From assembly GCA_041654915.1 (NCBI GenBank), contig JBAZCO010000040.1, positions 1-13,429 on the forward strand: a DNA stretch of 13,429 bases. The letters are read 5' to 3'. The position numbers were made by a program, and so were the translations under genes. Shown here one piece after another: positions 6,950 to 13,429 of the stretch. The notes beneath the pieces were generated by a model. The model had not been told where the DNA came from, ran no database searches, and saw only the letters and a program-made list of their open reading frames with translations. This DNA is from JBAZCO01 sp041654915. GTDB lineage: Bacteria; Bacillota; Clostridia; Christensenellales; DTU072. The stretch's first letter is position 1. The number at the start of each line of letters is the position of its first letter.

Positions 6950-6973
6950 AAAAGGGGTACTTATACCCTTTTT
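6950..6973 (+). promoter_or_regulatory. 5' leader hairpin of the giant lipoprotein mRNA
   Basis: AAAAGGGGTA (6950-6959) and TACCCTTTTT (6964-6973) form a 10-bp stem with one G-T pair and a CTTA loop, starting about 10 bases into the predicted transcript. It resembles the hairpin before corA (605-634) in both arms. It may be an attenuator or a 5' mRNA stabiliser. A second small stem (GCACG 6990-6994 with CGTGC 7002-7006) lies just before the ribosome binding site. Confidence 0.45.
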
Positions 6974-7009
6974 AAGGCTGTTTTCCCACGCACGCTACAC
7001 CCGTGCATT

Positions 7010-7015
7010 AGGAGG
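7010..7015 (+). promoter_or_regulatory. Ribosome binding site of the giant lipoprotein
   Basis: AGGAGG, five bases before the ATG at 7021, decides the start; the resulting N-terminus is a good lipoprotein signal peptide. Confidence 0.85.
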
Positions 7016-7020
7016 TATTA

Positions 7021-10000
7021 ATGAAACGCCGCACACCGTTAATTATAATAAGCTTTGTAGCAATATTGCTAGTTGCCGCTATGTTGTATGCCTGTACTCC
7101 GTATATTGAGGCTACCGTAGACCGCTATCCTGTTAATCACGGCAGTCCAATAAATTTGGAAAATCAATATGAGCCGCACTCCGAGCAACGGCGTGACGCT
7201 GTTGTGGACAGAGCTACCGATGCTATGGACAATCTTTTAGACCACCTTAACTCGGACGAAACTTCCGATACAGGATACTACACGGGCGCAGATATCGTGA
7301 TAAACACCTTTGATATTATCGAAAGCGAGCGTTCGGCGTTTATTCTTAAATTGCGGGCTAACCTTTATACATACCCCTACGAAGTCAAGGACGAAAACGG
7401 CAATGTTATTCTTGATGACGACGGCTTGCCCCTGGTGGACGAGGCTAAACTTGCTATCCATAACGAGTTAATTAAATACAACGATATCGTCCTAGAATGG
7501 TATGACGGTATGACTAACAGAATGCTTATAGGTTTTTACTTTGACGGCATCAACCCCAACTCCGCCGACCCCGGCAACCACTTATACCTCAACCTCCAAG
7601 GCAGCAAACGCATATTCTTGGAGTTTGGTGACTCCGTACTATATCAACAAATTGTTAGGCTGATTACCAAATTCGACTTAAACACCCTGCTTGGCGGCGA
7701 CTCCGACAGCGAGGATAGCGTGGTAAAAGATATGGCGGACCTCCTGAAAAGGGCGGTTACTAGCAACTATAAAGAAGTAATTAACGAGGATGTCACTTCT
7801 CTATTTTTCTACAATGTGGACTTGGGCGGCGCAAGTGCTGGCTATGTTACCGAAACACTCACGCAGTATTTGCAAGATTTCTTTGGACCATTCGAGGATA
7901 AACTTGATCCGCTTTCCAACAAGTATTTGGGCTTTAAGTTCAGCACTCTTGGCACAACCGAAATTGTAAGATTGCTTACCTCTATGCAATTCTTTGTCAG
8001 CACCCCGAGGAGCGACCTTGGCGAGATTATGACGGGGTTGGTCATAGATGTGGACGGCGACAGCAGAGTAATAAAAAAGAGAAAGAATGAACAGCGTCAA
8101 TGGTACGAAACAGTGGAAACCGTACCCTTTACCGCCCGCCTTAGTTTTGATTATTCTTTGCGTATATCTACCGACATTGTAATTGATAAAACCGATTATA
8201 AAGTTTATGAGTACGGTAATTATGAATATGTAGGTGACCTGTTTATACCATACTTAGATTTAGAATTAGATGCTTTAATTAGAACGGATGTAAACGAAAA
8301 CAATCCCGAAAAAGGCTTAGATAACACAACCAACAGGGTATTTGCACAATTTTACGATAAATCTAATAACGATGTCATCATTGGACTTTATTACAAAGAC
8401 GAAATTACTTACATAGATATTACTAACTTGCAACACTTATACGGAGGTATTAAGTTTGAGGATATTGGCTTGCCCAAAGCCTTTAAGGAGGGCTTTGACT
8501 TGGGTGAGCTGCTTGCCACGGTCTTTGATATGATAGACACCTATATTGTGCTAATGGTGGACGACTTGCTCACCCCCTCTGATGACAGCGAATATGATGT
8601 GCTTACCGAGGCGATTATGGCGAATATGGAGTCTACAATGAAAGACCCCGACGACCCCTCCTCACGAAACACGATTAGGCTAAGGGTGACCATGGAGCTT
8701 ATCCGCATTGTCCTTAGAGAAACTAGTGAGAGCGGCACTGACTATACCAATAAACAGCTTATAAGCTTAATTGATGAGATGCTTGGCATAGAACTAGAAA
8801 GCATTGCCGCTATTCTTGGTATGAATGTGGAAACCTTAATGGAAACCACCTTTATAGATATCACATATGATGTGGATGATTACAGCATCCGCATAGATGT
8901 GGCAACAAGCAACACCCCAAGCAATATGAAAGATTCGGGTGAACTTGTGCTTAGGCTAGACTTAATGCCCACACACATAGGCGAGGCGGTGAGAATTAGT
9001 TTCCCCACCTTTGATAATTTTAAGCCTTTGCAAAAAGTTATGACTTATAGCGGGGAGCTTGAAGGACAAATTATATTTGCCGCAACCGAGGATGTGGACT
9101 TGTCCGACCTAATGGGCGCATTTATAGGTGATTTGAGCGGTAAAAACACGCCCTATGTCTTGCCCGAGGCGGCAGATATATATTTTACTATGGTCTACGA
9201 CCAATATATCCGTGACCAAATACTATCTAACGGGCGCTGGACACGGGCGGGGCGAAGTGCGTTCAATGTGCAATTTTATGTGATAGAAAATGATGAGCGG
9301 GTAGACCTGTTTAGGGTTTATGCCAACGATGTTAGCTTTGACACAGCCGACCCCATAGAGGAACTAGGATATGTGTGGGTGGACTTGATTTGCGTGGAAA
9401 ATGTTCCACGAATTAAGGTTAGAGAGGACCTTTTTATCGAATCGTTTTACCAATATATGGGTGAGGATGTCACCGATGAGGAAGGCATCACCATCGGGCT
9501 TACCACGATTATTCAAGCAATGCTAGAGGATTCGTGGCCGGTATTTGAGCCGGAAGTGATTAGAATTACCACCTCTAACCAAACTTTTAAAGATTTCTTT
9601 AGGGTGGATGAGCTTATCGCTACAATAAGCACGCAGATAGGCTTTAAGCAACGGGTGCATAACATAGACGAATTGGAGTCCAACTTTGCTATGTACACGG
9701 TTGGGGAATTTAAAAATATAGACGGCGATAGTCCGTACGAAATTGCTTTGCACGATACAATAAAGGTGCATTTTGACTTTGGTAACAGAATTGAGGAACG
9801 AGATTTTCTGTTTAATTACAAACCCGAATCCATAGCTATTACTAATAATACCGACTACTATTATCCCACCTTGGACGGGTTATTTATGGGTGTGATGCGA
9901 AGTTATCAAGTGCGTATCACGGGCGGTAATAGAGGGCGCTCCAAAATCAACAGATTGGTTGATGGCGGAGTGCAATGGGTATGGGAGCCGTTGCGTGGCG

Positions 10001-13000
10001 GTTTCCCCGATAGAGTTGCCGCCTATTACGGCGAAACGGCAAACCAACAATTTAATTATAATGCGGACTTTGATTTTTACGCTTATTACGACAGGGATAT
10101 AGACTACTACATTGTCCCCAATGATTTGGGATACAAGATACTCTACGACCACCGTGCAGATGTATATATCGTCGACCTTGACGAAAACCACAAGATAGAC
10201 AGTGTTTATGAGTTTCTTGACCCAGAAAGTGATGTTATTCTCTTGAAAGACTTCCTTGATAAAAACGATGTCCCGTATTCCTATGATATTGGCACGGGGC
10301 TGTTTGGCTACTATGTGGTAAACACAACAAGGTGTGAATTGCTTTATGATATCATAGGAGACTATTATGTGATAAAAACCGCCGACGACCTCGAGGCGGC
10401 AAGAATAGTGGTGGGCGAAGAGCCGTTAATTTACATTCTGGAAACAACGGTTGACGAAAGAAACGCTTACTTTGACCTCTATTCGGGATACTATATTATT
10501 GAGCACAGCGACTACAATATTCTCTACAAAGACGGAGTATATTACCTTGAAAACGAAAATGACTTAAATGCAGTTAGACTGTTGTTTGATATTGAAAATG
10601 CCGCAATAGCACCCTCATCGGTAGTTGATTGGACTGCGGTGGACTTCGACAAAGCATATTGGAATAAGGTAGATTGGCTAGATAGAAAATACGATGCCAT
10701 TATTTGGAAAGAGGCAAATTGGGATAATATGACTCTTGAGGGCGGATTGTTCTTGCTAGAAGTGGTTATCGGCAAGGGCAAAATGGCAACTTATAGGGAA
10801 ATTGTCGATGTAAAAATTCTAAACCGTACAGTGGAAACGGATAAGTATGTCAATGTTAGCCTGTATGACGACGAGTTGGGCGACAGCTACAAAGTAAAAG
10901 CTCCCGTTGTCGACTACATAGAGGTAGACCCTTATGTGTATATTCTTTTAAAGGCGGACTACGAAAACAACCTAAAGGCGCAAGTAGCGGCGGGCAATAT
11001 GCCTGCATCCGAGCTTGGCACAAACTTTGTTGATTGGTTCTTTGAAAAGTATGCGCCAACAATAAGCTTTACCGAAATCTACTTTAACGAAAACGATACT
11101 CCGGACGAAACAGGGCATTTTAATTGGAAATTCGACCACTTGGACAACAAGAGTACCTACAAGGAAACGAATATAAGCAACAGAGTGCAAGAAGGCTCTA
11201 CGGAAATCACCTACATTTATACCAATTTCCACGGGCAGATTGTCGCTTTGGGCGTCTATGTGCTGCCTAGAAATATTGACTATATCCGCTTTGAGGGAGA
11301 AAGCCAGCCCAACTTCTACACCGTGGATGCGCTAATTGAGGAAACTTTTGTAATTCCCCGCTATCCCGTATTGTTCTTTAAAGAACTAGACGATATGGGC
11401 AACCCCTTGATGCTAGATTTTGCCGATTATTCTGCCGCAAGCAGTACAATATTTGCAGGAGCGCCTGCGGCAATCTCTAATAATAATATTTCTGTTAGGT
11501 CAGTGCCATCGGGTATGACTCGACTAGAAAGTGTGATTAATTGGTCTAACCCCGTTGCCGAAAATGTCAAGCTAATAAACGACCGCTCCACGGGAACAGT
11601 GTTACCGTTCTATCGCTCCAACACTAATGTCACTACATCGTTTGTAGATATTAAAAGCTTTACCGACCCTGTTGGCAATTGGTTTGCAGAGGGTTGGTTT
11701 AGCACCCCGATAATTAGTGTTGCCGTGGATATCCCCGACAAAATAGTAGATACCTTTGGGGAAGAGCCGTTGGTTTATTCGGATATTGCAGTGCAAGAGG
11801 GCAGCGAAAACGGTAGATTCTTTGCCGACCCATATGACGCTAGCACTTGGGAAGTCCCCGCTAATATAGAGGTTAGGTTTAGAAATGCCGATGGCTCTTA
11901 TTACGAAAAGCGCTATGATGTAGAATGGCAGACGGGCGAATATTTGCAATACATAAACGGCAAGTATATCTTGCAAGGCATAACCAAAGAGTTCAAGCAA
12001 TTCTTACTCCACACCCGCATCGGCAACGAGGCAGTTAACTATATTGATTTAAGCTTGCTTGTAGACAATATGTCGGGTGTTGTCAGCAGGGTAGAATTTT
12101 TGGGAGCAGACGGCTCTGTGCTTGCGGGCGACCTTAACAATGCTCCCGATTTCCTCACGGATGAAGGTTTGTATACCTATTCTTACGATGTGGATACCTA
12201 TTCTCGCTTTGAAATACCTGCTTATGTGCGTGTGCTGTTTGAGGGCGACCCCAACCCCAGAGAATATCCTTCCAATTGGGAGTCCAATCCTCCTTGGACG
12301 GCGGGTGAGATTATCACGATAAACTCCGTACTTGGGAAGGGCGCAAGCCTAAAGGAAAATGTCCCCCTCACTTTCTTAATTGAAGACAGAGAGGTAGTGG
12401 ATATACAATTTGTAAACAAGATTGCATCCGAAACAATAAATTACAGCATAGATGATAAGACTATAAATGTTTATGGTGCGGTGTTTGTGGACGGGCTGTT
12501 TAACGGACGCTCACCCTACGAGTACTTTATGCACTTGTTTAGTGAGTTGGTGGTGACCTTTGCCGCCCCCGGTATGTTTGGCAGTCCGATAACAATATAT
12601 GATGCGGCAACGAGTGCAGAGTTTGAAATTATCAGAACTTTTGATGCGCAAAAACTCATTACCTATGAAGGGCAAACGCTCACCATATTCTTAGGGCAAG
12701 GCGCAGGGGCAGACGACTACGCAGTCACGGTTAGGATTCTTGGCATAGACACAATGACGGACGGCAAGACCGAAAAAGTGATTATTGAGCCGTTTGACAT
12801 CACGACCAACCAACCCAACTATTCACTATCGCATCCCTATGTTCTCAATGAGGAATTGAGATTAGAAATAAAGTATGGCAGTGCAACAATCGTTTATGGT
12901 AAGGGCAATGAGGGCGAAAGCGCAATACCCTTTAACGGTGTGTGGTATGTGCGCCGTCCCGATGTAATACCCGAGGACTTTACTGTCAACCCCGGCGAGG

Positions 13001-13429
13001 CGGCTACCAATATGATTGGTATTACCGACAACCAGATATTGAGCGAGATAGATTGGATGACGATGATGAGCGGCGGCTATGTGTGGGTAACCACCATGCT
13101 CCCCGATTCCTCCCGTATTTACCGCAGACTAGAGATTGCCTATGTGGATATCGGCGATAGTTTCTCTAGTGCCTATGACGACCCAAGCCCGTTTGTTATT
13201 CACAATGGCTTGATAACAATTGCCGATATTTACAGCGTGTACCCGTTGTCGGTAAACCTAACCGCATCCACACTGCCCGCATCCATTGTTACAGGTAGTG
13301 GCAGCATAAGGATTCCCGTAGGGCAATGGGTAATGCAAGTATCCAGTGAGGAGCTTTCACAAATTAACTATCTTGGACGCTCCGAGTTTGTCCTTGCCAA
13401 AGCTATGGTTGTCGGTGAGGAAATCAGCC
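7021..13429 (+). CDS. Giant multi-domain surface lipoprotein (partial, runs off the window)
   Basis: Reading codon by codon from the ATG, there is no stop in 2136 codons, and the frame is still open at the last base. The N-terminus is a type II signal peptide: MKRR, a hydrophobic segment (7-22), and LYAC with the predicted lipidated Cys at 25. Only two more cysteines (C791, C1105) occur. Residues 90-815 hold three beta-rich modules starting near 91, 370 and 718, separated by helical, Asp-rich segments. Residues 1027-1193 hold three Tyr-rich repeats, and 1202-1236 a 15-residue Trp repeat. From about 1240 on, the protein is a run of beta-sandwich-like units of roughly 110-150 residues resembling bacterial Ig-like (Big_4) domains, for example P-A-N-I-E-V-R-F at 1613-1620 with W at 1636. 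No enzyme motif or sortase signal is visible. It has its own promoter. Likely a surface scaffold, adhesin or polymer-binding protein (inference). The C-terminus is unknown. Confidence 0.9.
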   Translation, partial: MKRRTPLIIISFVAILLVAAMLYACTPYIEATVDRYPVNHGSPINLENQYEPHSEQRRDAVVDRATDAMDNLLDHLNSDETSDTGYYTGADIVINTFDIIESERSAFILKLRANLYTYPYEVKDENGNVILDDDGLPLVDEAKLAIHNELIKYNDIVLEWYDGMTNRMLIGFYFDGINPNSADPGNHLYLNLQGSKRIFLEFGDSVLYQQIVRLITKFDLNTLLGGDSDSEDSVVKDMADLLKRAVTSNYKEVINEDVTSLFFYNVDLGGASAGYVTETLTQYLQDFFGPFEDKLDPLSNKYLGFKFSTLGTTEIVRLLTSMQFFVSTPRSDLGEIMTGLVIDVDGDSRVIKKRKNEQRQWYETVETVPFTARLSFDYSLRISTDIVIDKTDYKVYEYGNYEYVGDLFIPYLDLELDALIRTDVNENNPEKGLDNTTNRVFAQFYDKSNNDVIIGLYYKDEITYIDITNLQHLYGGIKFEDIGLPKAFKEGFDLGELLATVFDMIDTYIVLMVDDLLTPSDDSEYDVLTEAIMANMESTMKDPDDPSSRNTIRLRVTMELIRIVLRETSESGTDYTNKQLISLIDEMLGIELESIAAILGMNVETLMETTFIDITYDVDDYSIRIDVATSNTPSNMKDSGELVLRLDLMPTHIGEAVRISFPTFDNFKPLQKVMTYSGELEGQIIFAATEDVDLSDLMGAFIGDLSGKNTPYVLPEAADIYFTMVYDQYIRDQILSNGRWTRAGRSAFNVQFYVIENDERVDLFRVYANDVSFDTADPIEELGYVWVDLICVENVPRIKVREDLFIESFYQYMGEDVTDEEGITIGLTTIIQAMLEDSWPVFEPEVIRITTSNQTFKDFFRVDELIATISTQIGFKQRVHNIDELESNFAMYTVGEFKNIDGDSPYEIALHDTIKVHFDFGNRIEERDFLFNYKPESIAITNNTDYYYPTLDGLFMGVMRSYQVRITGGNRGRSKINRLVDGGVQWVWEPLRGGFPDRVAAYYGETANQQFNYNADFDFYAYYDRDIDYYIVPNDLGYKILYDHRADVYIVDLDENHKIDSVYEFLDPESDVILLKDFLDKNDVPYSYDIGTGLFGYYVVNTTRCELLYDIIGDYYVIKTADDLEAARIVVGEEPLIYILETTVDERNAYFDLYSGYYIIEHSDYNILYKDGVYYLENENDLNAVRLLFDIENAAIAPSSVVDWTAVDFDKAYWNKVDWLDRKYDAIIWKEANWDNMTLEGGLFLLEVVIGKGKMATYREIVDVKILNRTVETDKYVNVSLYDDELGDSYKVKAPVVDYIEVDPYVYILLKADYENNLKAQVAAGNMPASELGTNFVDWFFEKYAPTISFTEIYFNENDTPDETGHFNWKFDHLDNKSTYKETNISNRVQEGSTEITYIYTNFHGQIVALGVYVLPRNIDYIRFEGESQPNFYTVDALIEETFVIPRYPVLFFKELDDMGNPLMLDFADYSAASSTIFAGAPAAISNNNISVRSVPSGMTRLESVINWSNPVAENVKLINDRSTGTVLPFYRSNTNVTTSFVDIKSFTDPVGNWFAEGWFSTPIISVAVDIPDKIVDTFGEEPLVYSDIAVQEGSENGRFFADPYDASTWEVPANIEVRFRNADGSYYEKRYDVEWQTGEYLQYINGKYILQGITKEFKQFLLHTRIGNEAVNYIDLSLLVDNMSGVVSRVEFLGADGSVLAGDLNNAPDFLTDEGLYTYSYDVDTYSRFEIPAYVRVLFEGDPNPREYPSNWESNPPWTAGEIITINSVLGKGASLKENVPLTFLIEDREVVDIQFVNKIASETINYSIDDKTINVYGAVFVDGLFNGRSPYEYFMHLFSELVVTFAAPGMFGSPITIYDAATSAEFEIIRTFDAQKLITYEGQTLTIFLGQGAGADDYAVTVRILGIDTMTDGKTEKVIIEPFDITTNQPNYSLSHPYVLNEELRLEIKYGSATIVYGKGNEGESAIPFNGVWYVRRPDVIPEDFTVNPGEAATNMIGITDNQILSEIDWMTMMSGGYVWVTTMLPDSSRIYRRLEIAYVDIGDSFSSAYDDPSPFVIHNGLITIADIYSVYPLSVNLTASTLPASIVTGSGSIRIPVGQWVMQVSSEELSQINYLGRSEFVLAKAMVVGEEIS
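7294..7680 (+). repeat. Beta-rich module, copy 1, in the giant lipoprotein
   Basis: Residues 92-220. It begins ADIVINTFDII, continues with a strand around VLEWYDG (157-163), MLIGFYFDG (168-176) and NHLYLNLQGSKRIFLEF (187-203), and is followed by a helical segment with Leu-rich text. Copies 2 and 3 follow the same order of elements. The similarity was judged by eye. Confidence 0.4.
8125..8505 (+). repeat. Beta-rich module, copy 2, in the giant lipoprotein
   Basis: Residues 369-495. FTARLSFDYSLRIS opens it; then LDLELDALIRTD, VFAQFYDKSNNDVIIGLYY and ITYIDITNLQHLYGG, matching the strand order of copy 1. The elements RVFAQFYDKSNND and GLYYKDEITYIDI also resemble RVYAQLYTEKGVLYL at 121-135 of the 670-residue lipoprotein. 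Confidence 0.4.
9172..9462 (+). repeat. Beta-rich module, copy 3, in the giant lipoprotein
   Basis: Residues 718-814. It begins AADIYFTMVYDQYIRDQ, very like the GADIVINTFDII start of copy 1, followed by FNVQFYVIENDERVDLFRVY, YVWVDLICVENVPRIKV and a Phe-rich helical turn. Confidence 0.4.
10099..10599 (+). repeat. Three Tyr-rich repeats in the giant lipoprotein
   Basis: The units start at residues 1027, 1095 and 1155. Each reads [DG]-Y-Y-[IV]-[VI], a few residues, [IL]-L-Y-[DK], then x-Y-[IVY] and an acidic helical tail (for example ADDLEAARIV and NDLNAVRLLF). The unit is about 40 residues, with 20-28 residues between units. Units 2 and 3 are the closest pair. Confidence 0.6.
10624..10728 (+). 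repeat. 15-residue Trp repeat in the giant lipoprotein
   Basis: Residues 1202-1236 contain V-D-W-x4-F-D-x3-W-x2, then V-D-W-x4-Y-D-x3-W-x2, then A-N-W-D. The Trp residues are at 1204, 1214, 1219, 1229 and 1234, that is, spaced 10, 5, 10, 5. The VDW-type start is typical of the Trp strand of Big_4-like Ig domains, here duplicated. Confidence 0.55.
11848..12399 (+). repeat. Two adjacent bacterial-Ig-like (Big_4-like) units in the giant lipoprotein
   Basis: Unit 1, residues 1610-1683: WEVPANIEVRFRNADGSYY, Y-D-V-E-W, a glycine turn and a closing strand YIDLSLLVDN. Unit 2, residues 1730-1793: FEIPAYVRVLFEGD, a Trp at 1753, TAGEIITINSVLGKG and closing VPLTFLIEDREVV. The order P-x2-[IV]-x-V-x-F, then x-W, then G, then a V-rich last strand is the Big_4 pattern. 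Looser copies seem to lie at about 1261-1560 and 1782-1910. Confidence 0.45.

Noticed and set aside
6809..7021. Plus-strand frame of 70 codons before the giant gene
   Set aside because: It covers the promoter, leader hairpin and ribosome binding site of the giant gene, has no ribosome binding site of its own, and its AT-rich Phe-Ile-Tyr product reads as translated promoter DNA.
7021..7083. Possibility that the giant frame starts at a later ATG (7081)
   Set aside because: The ATG at 7021 has AGGAGG at the right distance and gives a complete signal peptide; a start at 7081 would remove it.
7237..12419. Many minus-strand frames of 60-132 codons within the giant gene
   Set aside because: The plus-strand frame is continuous with coherent repeats and a signal peptide; the minus frames are shadows without ribosome binding sites.

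Overview
The window looks like the chromosome of a low-to-moderate GC, Gram-positive anaerobe of the Clostridia type. The evidence is strong AGGAGG ribosome binding sites before every main gene, near-consensus sigma-A promoters (TTGACA-N17-TATAAT), intrinsic terminators with T-tracts, lipoproteins with a basic N-terminus and a Cys at position 25, and an oxygen-sensitive-type iron-sulfur enoate reductase. No rRNA, tRNA, CRISPR array, insertion sequence or phage gene was seen. The organism assignment is inference from these traits; no species is claimed.

Layout, left to right. (1) 3-503 (+): the 3' end of an unrecognised acidic protein with a Pro-Glu linker. (2) 504-653: a structured leader with a possible 21-codon ORF and a terminator-like hairpin only 6 bases from the next ribosome binding site. 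(3) 654-1613 (+): a CorA-family divalent cation channel, closed by an intrinsic terminator at 1719-1751. (4) 1787-4051 (-): a long, three-domain NADH:flavin oxidoreductase (old yellow enzyme barrel, 4Fe-4S site, FAD and NAD(P) domains) of the 2-enoate reductase / 2,4-dienoyl-CoA reductase / BaiCD-BaiH type, convergent with corA. (5) 4052-4455: a divergent promoter region. (6) 4456-6468 (+): a 670-residue, very acidic secreted lipoprotein with its own consensus promoter and a strong terminator. (7) 6469-7020: a 552-base non-coding stretch with a terminator, a bulged hairpin, a second near-consensus promoter and a 5' leader hairpin. (8) 7021-13429 (+): a giant lipoprotein ORF with no in-frame stop for 2136 codons, still open at the window edge.

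The most notable part is the 4.4-13.4 kb lipoprotein locus. The two lipoproteins start alike (basic N-terminus, hydrophobic segment, Cys25), are nearly cysteine-free afterwards, have promoters sharing an 11-base block, and appear to share a beta-rich module which the giant protein carries three times. The giant protein then continues with three Tyr-rich repeats, a 15-residue Trp repeat and a run of bacterial-Ig-like (Big_4-like) segments. The inference is a cell-surface scaffold or adhesin and a smaller relative of it; no biochemical function can be read from the sequence. The enoate reductase and CorA genes look like unrelated housekeeping or catabolic neighbours.
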